Of a stretch of DNA of 64,000 nucleotides, positions 1-7,089 are shown in pieces; within the stretch, counting starts at the first letter, position 1, and each line of letters starts with the position of its first letter. The position numbers and the translations under genes are program-made. A model generated the notes under the pieces. It made no database searches. It was not told where the DNA came from and worked only from the letters and a program-made list of their open reading frames with translations. The DNA comes from Rhodoferax sp. (lineage in GTDB: Bacteria > Pseudomonadota > Gammaproteobacteria > Burkholderiales > Burkholderiaceae_C), in assembly GCA_024236015.1 (NCBI GenBank), contig JACKLK010000001.1:62001-126000 (forward strand), read 5' to 3'.

Positions 1-1
1 C

Positions 2-793
2 CTGGCGCTGGCGCACGAGGACATGCACGGAGAGGAACTGATCGCCTCGGCACAGGCGCTGGGTGTGCCGCTCGATATCGAGTTGCCCGGCCCGCTGCCG
101 ATGCGCGCGCCGCTGGCGATGCCGCGAACCTCCTGGCGCATGGGCAGCGACGACGCGGGTGGTTTCTGCTTCGACAACGAGCGGCCGGCCCATCGGGTCG
201 AGGTGCCCGATTTCGAGATCGATGCGCAGGTCGTCACCTGGGCCCAATACGTCGAGTTCGTCGACGACGGCGGTTATGACCGCGCCGAGTTGTGGCATCC
301 CGACGGCTGGCAGTGGTTGCAGGACAAGGCCAGCGCCGAAGGCGCCGATGCCGGTGGCAGGGCGCCGCGATACGTGCAGCAGATCGGCGTGGCCAGCGGC
401 GCCGTGATGCAGACCCGGTTCGGTTCGCCACGGCGCATGCTCGGCGCCCAGCCGGCGACCCACGTCAGCTGGTGGGAGGCGGATGCCTGGTGCCGCTGGG
501 CCGGCCGGCGCCTGCCCGCCGAGGTCGAATGGGAACTGGCGGCCTGCAGCGCGTCGCAGCGCGGCTTTCGCTGGGGCGACGTGTGGGAGTGGACCGGCAG
601 CACGGCGCGGCCGTATCCGGGTTTCGTGGCCGACCCCTGGCGCGATTATTCCGAGGCCTGCTTCGGCAGCCACAAGGTGTTGCGCGGCGCCTCGTTCGCG
701 ACCCGCGAACGCATGAAGCATCCGCGTTTCAGGCAGTTCCAGTTGCCGCAGGCCGAGTTGCTGTTCGCGGGCTTCCGCTCCTGCGCCGTGTGA
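2..793 (+). CDS. EgtB/SenA-like sulfatase-modifying-factor-fold protein, 5' partial
   Basis: The reading frame is open at the left edge, so the N-terminus is missing. The visible part starts with an HEDMHGEE stretch typical of the end of a DinB-like metal-binding domain. An FGE-sulfatase (SUMF1) fold follows, ending in DVWEWTGS, VLRGASFATR and FAGFRSC. This layout is that of EgtB, OvoA and SenA, non-heme iron enzymes that join a sulfur or selenium donor to a histidine derivative. The FAGFRSC ending recalls the SenA (selenoneine) branch, but the senB/senC partners would lie outside the window, so the substrate is not settled. It is not a true formylglycine-generating enzyme. The 3' end overlaps the convergent ModE-like gene by about 65 bp. 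Confidence 0.75.
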   Translation: MALAHEDMHGEELIASAQALGVPLDIELPGPLPMRAPLAMPRTSWRMGSDDAGGFCFDNERPAHRVEVPDFEIDAQVVTWAQYVEFVDDGGYDRAELWHPDGWQWLQDKASAEGADAGGRAPRYVQQIGVASGAVMQTRFGSPRRMLGAQPATHVSWWEADAWCRWAGRRLPAEVEWELAACSASQRGFRWGDVWEWTGSTARPYPGFVADPWRDYSEACFGSHKVLRGASFATRERMKHPRFRQFQLPQAELLFAGFRSCAV

Positions 794-1901
794 ACTGCCA
801 CCAGGGCAGGACGGCGCGCAACGACAGCACCTCGCCGCAGTGTTGCGGCCGATAACCTTCCATCGCCGCGAGTTCGCTCTGCCAGGAGTCACTGGACAAC
901 ACGGCGCGCAGGGCGCGCGTGGCGGGCTGCTCGAGCGCCGACTTGAGGCAGACCAGGTGGTAGGACTCCTGCGCCAGCGGCACGAAGTCGAGCCGCAGCT
1001 GCCGCGCAGCCGATTCGATGCCGAGCGCGCAATCGGCACTGCCGTGCGCGACGGCGTGGGCGACGGCGCCATGCGAGGGCTCGGTGCGTGCGAAACCGTC
1101 GATGTCGGCGGGCGCCAGCGCCGCTTGCTCCATCAGCTCGGCCAGCAGCAGCCGGGTGCCGGTGCCCAGGGCCCGATTGACGAACCGGGCGCGGGTGGCG
1201 GCCACGTCCCGCAGGCCCTGCAGGCGCAGCGGATTGCCGCGCGCCACGATCAGGCCCTGGGTGCGCTGCGCGAAACCGATGATCTTGTGTTGCCCGGGAC
1301 GCAGCAGCGGCTTGTAGGTGCGTTCGGCCAAGGAGCCCGGTGCCGGTGTCTGCAGCGTGTGGAAACCGGCCATCGCGCAACGGCCCTCGTTGAGCGCGCG
1401 GATCGCGTCCACGCTGCCGCAGAACCGGATGTCCAGGTGCAAGGGCCCGTGCGTGTCGTGGTGCGCCTGCTGCGTCGGCCCCAGCGCCAGCGCGTGTTCG
1501 CGCAACGCGGCCAGGGCCATGTCGTGGCTGGCGTACAGCGTCAGCACATGGGCGCGATCGTCGAACGCGACCGCGAATGCGCGTTCCAGGTCGCTGCGCA
1601 AGGCCTCGATCTGGGGCGCCAGCCGGACCTGGGCCTGGCGTTCGGCCCACATCAGCTTGTGGCCGAAGGTGGTCAGCCGGGCCGGCTGGCCCTTGTCCCA
1701 GGTCACCAGCCCGTCGCCCAGTTCGTCCTCCCAGCGCTTGAGCTCGCCCCAGACATGGCGATACGAGTACCCCAGGGCCCGTGCCGCGGCCGAGATCGAA
1801 CCGTGCAGCTCGACCGCCTGCAGCAGGTCGATCAAGGGGTTGCGCACCCGTGCCGGGCCGCTGTCGCGACCCAGCGTGTAGTGGAACTGGAGCCTATGCA
1901 T
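729..1901 (-). CDS. ModE-like regulator: LysR-type HTH fused to a substrate-binding domain
   Basis: The 390-residue protein begins with a winged HTH (about residues 20-85: GSISAAARALGYSYRHVW, then WEDELG). This is the ModE/LysR-type N-terminus. A periplasmic-binding-protein-like domain (about residues 100-360) follows in place of the ModE molbindin domains. Regulators of this build (HTH_1 plus PBP_like) usually sense molybdate, tungstate or a cofactor. It is divergent from tupB with only 48 bp between the two starts, so control of the tungstate transporter is the natural inference. The ATG at 1901 gives the expected start a little before the HTH. A small ATGAA-GT-TTCAT palindrome overlaps the start codon and could serve autoregulation. 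Confidence 0.8.
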   Translation of the reverse strand: MHRLQFHYTLGRDSGPARVRNPLIDLLQAVELHGSISAAARALGYSYRHVWGELKRWEDELGDGLVTWDKGQPARLTTFGHKLMWAERQAQVRLAPQIEALRSDLERAFAVAFDDRAHVLTLYASHDMALAALREHALALGPTQQAHHDTHGPLHLDIRFCGSVDAIRALNEGRCAMAGFHTLQTPAPGSLAERTYKPLLRPGQHKIIGFAQRTQGLIVARGNPLRLQGLRDVAATRARFVNRALGTGTRLLLAELMEQAALAPADIDGFARTEPSHGAVAHAVAHGSADCALGIESAARQLRLDFVPLAQESYHLVCLKSALEQPATRALRAVLSSDSWQSELAAMEGYRPQHCGEVLSLRAVLPWWQFTRRRSGSPRTATRPAATGTA

Positions 1902-1949
1902 GAAGTTTCATATCGCGGGGAATTGTGCCCGTGCCTACGATACCCGAAC

Positions 1950-2687
1950 ATGTCCACCTTCTCGCAAAGCGCGGCTACAGCGCTGCAGTTGATCAGCGCG
2001 TTCGACCCGGCCCTGTGGACCATCGTGGGCCGGTCGCTGCTCGTCAGCAGCCTGGCATGCCTGCTGGCATGCGGCTTCGGATTGGCATGTGGCGCCTGGC
2101 TGGGAGTCGCGCGGTTTCGCGGGCGCGGCACCTGCCTGACCTTGCTCAACACCTTGCTGGCCGTGCCTTCGGTGGTGGTGGGGCTGGTGGTTTATCTCTT
2201 GCTGTCACGTTCGGGCCCCCTGGGGGGATTGGGTTGGTTGTTCAGCATCAAGGCAATGGTGCTGGCGCAGGCGATGCTGGTGGTGCCGGTGGTCACGGCG
2301 TTGACCCGGCAGGTCGTGGAGGACGTCGAGCATGGCCATGGCGAGCAACTGCGTTCGCTGGGCGCCGGTACCGCGCTGCGTGGCGCCATGCTGGCCTGGG
2401 ACGAGCGCTTCGCGTTGCTGACCGTGCTGATCGCGGCGTTCGGCCGGGCCGTGTCCGAGGTGGGCGCGGTGATGATCGTCGGCGGCAACATCGACGGCTT
2501 CACTCGGGTCATGACGACGGCGATCGCGTTGGAGACCAGCAAGGGCGACCTGCCGCTGGCCCTGGGCCTGGGCCTGGTGCTGCTGGCGGTCGTGCTGCTG
2601 CTCAATGCGCTGATCGCGCTGCTGCGCGCCTGGCGCCAGCGGGTCGAGACCGGCGCCGTGCCCGTGCTGGCAGGCGGTGCGGCGTGA
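1950..2687 (+). CDS. tupB: Tungstate ABC transporter permease TupB
   Basis: A 245-residue inner-membrane permease with about five to six hydrophobic segments. The EAA-type loop that contacts the ATPase is seen around EQLRSLGAG, followed by AFGRAVSEVGAVMIVGGNI, a stretch typical of TupB/WtpB permeases. The start is the ATG at 1950, giving MSTFSQSAATALQL; longer in-frame upstream sequence is antisense to the regulator. It forms an operon with tupC and tupA. Together they import tungstate for the aldehyde oxidoreductase encoded 4 kb downstream. Confidence 0.85.
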   Translation: MSTFSQSAATALQLISAFDPALWTIVGRSLLVSSLACLLACGFGLACGAWLGVARFRGRGTCLTLLNTLLAVPSVVVGLVVYLLLSRSGPLGGLGWLFSIKAMVLAQAMLVVPVVTALTRQVVEDVEHGHGEQLRSLGAGTALRGAMLAWDERFALLTVLIAAFGRAVSEVGAVMIVGGNIDGFTRVMTTAIALETSKGDLPLALGLGLVLLAVVLLLNALIALLRAWRQRVETGAVPVLAGGAA

Positions 2688-2733
2688 TGGCATGGCCGTG
2701 TGTGTCCCTGTCGTCGTTCACGTCCTCGTCCTG

Positions 2734-3447
2734 ATGCGGCGCCTGTTGAGCCTGCGCAACGTGGGGCTGCGTTTCGGCGCGGTCAGCGCCCTGGAACGGG
2801 TCGACCTGGACCTGCACGCCGGCGAGCGGCTGGCCCTGGTGGGCAGCAACGGCAGCGGCAAGAGCAGCCTGTTGCGGGTGTTGCACGGGTTGTTGCGGCC
2901 CACGACCGGCAGTCTGCAGGCCGAACCCGGCCTGCGCCAGGCCATGGTGTTCCAGCGCCCGTTCATGCTGCGCATGTCGGTGCAGAACAATGTCGCACTC
3001 GGTCTGTGGTTGTCGGGCACCGGCTGGCGCGCCGCGCGCGAGTCGGCGCTGCACGGCCTGGACCGGGTGGGCTTGCGGGAGCTGGCCGCACGCAGCGCGC
3101 GCGGCCTGTCGGGCGGCCAGCAGCAGCGCGTGGCACTGGCGCGGGCCTGGGTGCGCCAACCCGCGTTGTGGCTGCTGGACGAACCCACGGCCAGCCTGGA
3201 CCCGCATGCCAAGCGCGAGATCGAGGCCCTGATGGCGACGTTTGCCCAGGGCGAGCCGGGGCACCCGATGACCATGGTGTTTGCCAGTCACAACCTGGGC
3301 CAGGTCAAGCGCCTGGCCAGCCGGGTGATCTATCTCGAGCACGGCCGTGTGCTGGCCGACCTGCCGGTCGCCGACTTTTTCCACCCGCAACGCCTGAAAT
3401 CGGTCTCGGGCGCCGCCGATCTTTTTGTCAAAGGAGAACTCGCATGA
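2734..3447 (+). CDS. tupC: Tungstate ABC transporter ATP-binding protein TupC
   Basis: A 237-residue ABC ATPase. It has Walker A (GSNGSGKSS, about residue 37), the signature LSGGQQQR, Walker B (LWLLDEPTASLD) and the switch histidine in FASHNLGQ. Its short single-domain size suits the Tup subfamily. The ATG at 2734 (MRRLLSLRNVGLRFG) matches the family N-terminus. Upstream starts at 2677 (GTG) and 2692 (ATG) would add a hydrophobic stretch not expected in a cytosolic ATPase, but they are not excluded. Its stop overlaps the tupA start (ATGA at 3444-3447), suggesting translational coupling. Confidence 0.85.
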   Translation: MRRLLSLRNVGLRFGAVSALERVDLDLHAGERLALVGSNGSGKSSLLRVLHGLLRPTTGSLQAEPGLRQAMVFQRPFMLRMSVQNNVALGLWLSGTGWRAARESALHGLDRVGLRELAARSARGLSGGQQQRVALARAWVRQPALWLLDEPTASLDPHAKREIEALMATFAQGEPGHPMTMVFASHNLGQVKRLASRVIYLEHGRVLADLPVADFFHPQRLKSVSGAADLFVKGELA

Positions 3448-4304
3448 TGCTGTCACCAACCCCCCGCACCTCCATCACCCGTCGGCCACGCAGCGGCTGG
3501 CCGCGACGCCTGCTGTTGCTGGCGGCCGGCTGCGTGTTGTCCCTGGGTGCGCACGCCCAGGCCACGATCACGATGGCCTCGACCACGTCGACCGAACAGT
3601 CGGGCCTGTTCGCACACCTGCTGCCCGCGTTCAAGGCGGCCAGCGGCATCGACATCAAGGTGGTCGCGCTGGGCACCGGCCAGGCGCTGGACATGGGCCG
3701 TCGGGGGGACGCCGACGTGCTGTTCGTGCACGACAAGGTGGCCGAGGCGAAGTTCGTCGCCGACGGATTCGGCGTCAAGCGCCATCCGGTGATGTACAAC
3801 GACTTCGTCGTCATCGGGCCCAAGGGCGACCCCGCCGGCGTCCGCGGCAAGGACATCGTGCAGGCGTTGAAGAAGCTGGCCGCGGCCAATGCCGGCTTCA
3901 TCTCGCGCGGCGACAAGAGCGGCACCCACGCCGCCGAGCTGCGCTTCTGGAAGGCGGCCGAACTGGCGGACGGGAAGGGATCGGGCTACAAGGAGTGCGG
4001 TTGCGGCATGGGCCCGGCGCTGAACATGGCCGCAGGCAGCAACGCCTACGTGATGGCGGACCGCGGCACCTGGCTCAATTTCAAGAACCGCGGCGACCTG
4101 GCGGTGCTGGTCGAGGGGGACAAGCGCCTGTTCAACCAATATGGCGTGATCCTGATCAACCCGGCCAAACATCCGCACGTGAAGGTGGCCGATGCCCAGA
4201 AGTTCATCGACTGGGTGATCTCCGCGCCGGGCCAGTCAGCGATCGCGCAATACCGGATCGGCGGCGAACAGCTGTTCTTCCCGAACGCCGGCGACGACCA
4301 GTAG
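3444..4304 (+). CDS. tupA: Tungstate-binding periplasmic protein TupA
   Basis: A 286-residue exported binding protein. Residues 1 to about 35 form a signal peptide (RR start, LLLLAAGCVLSLG, cleavage near AHAQA). The mature protein opens with MASTTSTEQSGLF, the TTTST-type oxyanion-binding motif that marks TupA rather than ModA. It goes on with ALGTGQALDMGRRGDADVLFVH, also typical of TupA. It follows an AAGGAG ribosome-binding site at 3430-3435. The motif and the AOR operon nearby together make tungstate the likely ligand. Molybdate cannot be excluded from sequence alone. Confidence 0.88.
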   Translation: MMLSPTPRTSITRRPRSGWPRRLLLLAAGCVLSLGAHAQATITMASTTSTEQSGLFAHLLPAFKAASGIDIKVVALGTGQALDMGRRGDADVLFVHDKVAEAKFVADGFGVKRHPVMYNDFVVIGPKGDPAGVRGKDIVQALKKLAAANAGFISRGDKSGTHAAELRFWKAAELADGKGSGYKECGCGMGPALNMAAGSNAYVMADRGTWLNFKNRGDLAVLVEGDKRLFNQYGVILINPAKHPHVKVADAQKFIDWVISAPGQSAIAQYRIGGEQLFFPNAGDDQ

Positions 4305-4340
4305 ACCGCTACGCTGCAGGGGCGCGCGGTCCCACCGGGC

Positions 4341-4397
4341 TCACCTCCGTGCGACGCGCTGCGGGATTCGCGCCCGGGAACGGCCCGGCGGGTTCAT
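4341..4397 (-). repeat. Coupler repeat, copy A (leader ORF of 18 codons)
   Basis: This short ORF starts at an ATG that overlaps the stop of the GAF/Fis regulator (ATGA). It encodes a peptide with the core ARIPQRVARR and ends with a CGGAGG that runs into its TGA. DNA and peptide match copies B, C and D elsewhere in the window. Here the expected downstream gene is missing: the GTG overlapping the leader stop opens only 11 codons, and tupA converges from the other side. It may be a remnant left after loss of a gene. Confidence 0.65.
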
Positions 4398-5572
4398 GCG
4401 CGGCGCATGCCGAGCCGGCGGTACACGGTGGCTCGGCTTACGCCCAGCCGTGCGGCGGCTTCGGCCACGTTGCCGCGGGTTTCCTCGACCGTCCTGCGGA
4501 TCAGCGCGGTCTCGATGTCGCGCAGCCGGCGTTGGCCGGCGCCCGTGGCCGCCGACGGCGCGGCGGACATGCGAAGGCCAGCAGGTGTCGGCATCGCCGA
4601 CTGGCCAGCCGGCACGGCCAGTGCCTGCAGGTGCAGGCCGGACCACAAGGGCAGGTCGATGGTGTTGCCGTGCGCGCCGGCATCGAACAGCATCTGGAAC
4701 GGCAGCGCGAACAGCTCGCCCGCATGCGGCGGCGGCAGGTGGACGCCGGCAGGGTGCTGCAGTTGCGGCACCATGTCGCGCGCAGCACGGTTGCAGGCCA
4801 CGACCTGGCCGTCCGCGTCCAGCGCCACCAGCGCGTCCGTGTCCCCGCCCAGCGCATGGCCGGGCCAGTTCAGCCGCAACAACAAGGCGTGCGCAACCTG
4901 CAGCGTCATCGCGTTCTCGATGCTGCGCGCCGATTGCTGGGCCAGGTGCAGCAACTCCGGCCGCTCGGCGACCTCGACACCGGTCAGGTCCAGCATGCCG
5001 ACGCAGGATCCGGTGGGGCCGAACAGCGGCACACCGGCACAGCTGTAGACCGAGGTGTCGACGAAGAAATGTTCGCCCCGGTGCAACCACACTGGCTGCA
5101 GGTCGGTCAGCGCCGCGCCGATCGCGGTGGTGCCGACGCAGTGTTCGGACAGGTCGACGCCGACGCGGGTGATCAGGTCGGCGCGCCGGTCGCTGCGGTC
5201 GATCGGACCGCTGACGTCGACGACCACGCCGTCGGCGTTGGTGAGAATCGCGAAATACCGGGTGTCTGCCAGGGCCCGTCCCAGGCTGTGCAGCGTGCCG
5301 CGCGCCGCCTGGGTCAGCAGCCGGTTGCGCTCGCGCGCACGGCGCATGGCGGCCGCCGGCAGTGGGTCGAAACCCACCCGTTGCTGTGGCGCATGGCCCA
5401 GCGCCAGGCAACGCTGCCAGGAGCGGGCGATCCAGGGGGCGATCAGGCTGCCGGCGTCGGCAGCGCGTTCGACCAGCATGCGCTGGCGTGCGCGCGTGAT
5501 GCCTTCGAGCCGCGCCAGTGGCGTGCGTGCTGCGTCCTGTCCGTGGGCAAGCGGTTGCATGGTCATGCCCAT
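4394..5572 (-). CDS. GAF-domain, Fis-type HTH regulator lacking the sigma-54 AAA+ domain
   Basis: A 392-residue protein resembling AcoR-type activators. The N-terminus has an IARSWQRCLALG segment and a GAF region (about residues 85-220, with GTTAIGAAL and FFVDTSVYSCAGVPLFGPTG). A PAS-like stretch follows (LVALDADGQVVACNRAARDM). The C-terminus is a Fis-type HTH (about 350-392: VEETRGNVAEAAARLGVSRATVYRRLG). The AAA+ domain with GAFTGA that activates sigma-54 polymerase is absent, so it probably acts as an ordinary repressor or activator. It is divergent from the phosphatase gene and sits beside the aor operon, so control of aor is a reasonable inference. Start chosen at 5572; ATGs at 5566 and 5560 are also possible. 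Confidence 0.75.
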   Translation of the reverse strand: MGMTMQPLAHGQDAARTPLARLEGITRARQRMLVERAADAGSLIAPWIARSWQRCLALGHAPQQRVGFDPLPAAAMRRARERNRLLTQAARGTLHSLGRALADTRYFAILTNADGVVVDVSGPIDRSDRRADLITRVGVDLSEHCVGTTAIGAALTDLQPVWLHRGEHFFVDTSVYSCAGVPLFGPTGSCVGMLDLTGVEVAERPELLHLAQQSARSIENAMTLQVAHALLLRLNWPGHALGGDTDALVALDADGQVVACNRAARDMVPQLQHPAGVHLPPPHAGELFALPFQMLFDAGAHGNTIDLPLWSGLHLQALAVPAGQSAMPTPAGLRMSAAPSAATGAGQRRLRDIETALIRRTVEETRGNVAEAAARLGVSRATVYRRLGMRRA

Positions 5573-5620
5573 TGTGCACGATGCCGCGGCGCGGGTGCCG
5601 GCTGCGGCTACGATGGCGGC

Positions 5621-6472
5621 ATGTTGACGCTGCCGTCCGATCTTCCCGACATCGAGCCTGCGCTGGCGACCGCCTTGCGCGCCACGCTGCTGGCCGGGAA
5701 CATCATCCGCGCCGCGGCCAGGAGCCCGTCGTCGGTGGCGGTGCGCGAGAAGCGGCCGAACGATTTCGTGACCGAGGTCGACCTCGCGAGCGAACAGGCC
5801 ATCGTGCAGACCTTGCTGGGCGCGTACCCGAACCACGCGGTGCGGACCGAGGAGTCGGCCATGGCCCATGGCCATGCGGCGTCCGATCATGTCTGGATCG
5901 TCGATCCCCTCGACGGCACGACGAACTTCCTCCATGGCTATCCGCATGTCGGCGTCAGCATTGCACTGGCGGTGCGCGGGCACATCACACATGCGGCGAT
6001 CCTGGATGTGATGGCCGGCGAGTGGTACCACGCCAGCCGCGGGCAGGGCGCGTTTCGCGGCGCAAGCCGCCTGCACGTGAGCGGGCGCGCCGACCTGCCG
6101 TCGGCCCTGATCGCCACCAGCTGCCCGGCCCGTGCGGCGCCCGATGGCGCGCGTGCGATTGCGATGTTGTGCGATGTGATGGCGCGGGTGGCCGCGGTGC
6201 GTCGCAGCGGTTCCGCGGCGCTGGACCTGGCCCGTATCGCGGCCGGCCAATGCGACGGCGGCTTCGATCAGGGCCTCAACGCCTGGGACGTCGCCGCCGG
6301 CGGCCTGCTGGTGCAGGAAGCGGGCGGCCGCGTCGGCAACTTCACCGGTGCGCCGGATTTCCTGGAGGCGCGCGAGATCGTCTCGGGCGGGCCGGCGGTG
6401 TTCGATGCGCTGGTGGAGGTGCTGCGGCCTTATTCGGGCTGCACCGGCCTGTCTCAAATTGAGAATATCTGA
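5621..6472 (+). CDS. Inositol monophosphatase family protein (SuhB-like)
   Basis: A 283-residue metal-dependent phosphatase. It has EESAMAHG (first metal ligands), WIVDPLDGTTNFLHG (the central DPLDGT motif) and LNAWDVAAGGLL near the C-terminus. These are the three hallmark motifs of the inositol monophosphatase fold. Likely substrates are inositol phosphate or related sugar or nucleotide phosphates. The start at 5621 gives MLTLPSDLPDIEPAL. It lies 48 bp from the divergent regulator and 125 bp before the ferredoxin gene. Whether it has a role in the tungsten enzyme system is unknown. A second SuhB may exist elsewhere, so no gene symbol is given. Confidence 0.85.
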   Translation: MLTLPSDLPDIEPALATALRATLLAGNIIRAAARSPSSVAVREKRPNDFVTEVDLASEQAIVQTLLGAYPNHAVRTEESAMAHGHAASDHVWIVDPLDGTTNFLHGYPHVGVSIALAVRGHITHAAILDVMAGEWYHASRGQGAFRGASRLHVSGRADLPSALIATSCPARAAPDGARAIAMLCDVMARVAAVRRSGSAALDLARIAAGQCDGGFDQGLNAWDVAAGGLLVQEAGGRVGNFTGAPDFLEAREIVSGGPAVFDALVEVLRPYSGCTGLSQIENI

Positions 6473-6488
6473 CCCTGCAGATCCGGGA

Positions 6489-6508
6489 ACCTAGGGTTCT
6501 CCCTAGGT
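6489..6508. promoter_or_regulatory. Perfect 8-4-8 inverted repeat upstream of the aor operon
   Basis: ACCTAGGG and CCCTAGGT are separated by TTCT. The dyad lies about 90 bp before the ferredoxin start, in the only sizeable gap ahead of the operon. There is no following T-run, so an operator is more likely than a terminator, though termination of the upstream phosphatase transcript cannot be ruled out. Confidence 0.5.
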
Positions 6509-6533
6509 CTTATCGCGGTGCCTGCTTCAACAA

Positions 6534-6559
6534 TGCCTATGTTCACCCGTTCATAGGCA
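6534..6559. promoter_or_regulatory. Perfect 8-10-8 inverted repeat in the aor leader
   Basis: TGCCTATG and CATAGGCA flank a 10-nt spacer, 38 bp before the ferredoxin ATG. The half-site spacing suits a dimeric HTH protein. Candidates are the adjacent GAF/Fis regulator or the ModE-like regulator. An RNA hairpin acting on the leader is the alternative. Confidence 0.5.
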
Positions 6560-6597
6560 AGGCGTCTGGACAACGCCAATACCCACAGGAGAGACAG

Positions 6598-7074
6598 ATG
6601 CAAAAGGTGTTGCACATCAACCCGGAGAAGTGCACCGGCTGCCTGCAGTGCGAGATGGCTTGCTCGTTCGAGAACTACGGCACCTTCGCCACGGCCAAGT
6701 CGCGCATCAAGGTGTTCGACTTCCACCACACCGGCAAGAAGGTCCCGTACACCTGCACCCAGTGCGATGAAGCCTGGTGCCTGCATGCCTGCCCGGTGGA
6801 GGCCATCACGATGAACAAGGCCACCGGCGCGATGGAGGTCAACGAGGCCACCTGTGTCGGTTGCAAGGTCTGCACCATCGCCTGCCCGTTCGGCACCATC
6901 AACTATGTCGAGGAAACCGGCAAGGTCCAGAAATGCGACCTGTGCGGCGGCGAGCCGGCCTGTGCCGACGCCTGCCCGACCGGCGCCATCACCTTCATCG
7001 ACGCCAACTGGACCGGCCTGGGCAAGATGGCGCAGTGGGCCGACAAGCTGGGCAATCAGCCCAGCGCAGCTTGA
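6598..7074 (+). CDS. aorA: Polyferredoxin subunit of aldehyde oxidoreductase
   Basis: A 158-residue iron-sulfur protein with sixteen cysteines in four groups: CTGCLQCEMAC (from residue 12), CTQCDEAWCLHAC, CVGCKVCTIAC and CDLCGGEPACADAC. This suggests four [4Fe-4S] clusters, as in CooF/HycB-type electron-transfer subunits. It precedes the AOR gene by 15 bp, with a strong GGAGA site before its own ATG. By analogy with the three-subunit AOR of Aromatoleum aromaticum, it would carry electrons between the tungsten subunit and the FAD subunit. The symbol follows that system and is by analogy. Confidence 0.88.
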   Translation: MQKVLHINPEKCTGCLQCEMACSFENYGTFATAKSRIKVFDFHHTGKKVPYTCTQCDEAWCLHACPVEAITMNKATGAMEVNEATCVGCKVCTIACPFGTINYVEETGKVQKCDLCGGEPACADACPTGAITFIDANWTGLGKMAQWADKLGNQPSAA

Positions 7075-7089
7075 TCAAGGAGAACGACC

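Noticed and set aside
1911..1942. TATCG-N22-CGATA dyad between the ModE-like gene and tupB as a ModE box
   Set aside because: The half-sites are short, widely spaced and do not match known ModE-box spacing; chance is not excluded.
3425..5620. Long ORF (1015 codons) fusing sequence across tupA, the regulator and the phosphatase
   Set aside because: Only the last 283 codons show similarity (inositol monophosphatase); the rest is out of frame with tupA and antisense to the regulator.
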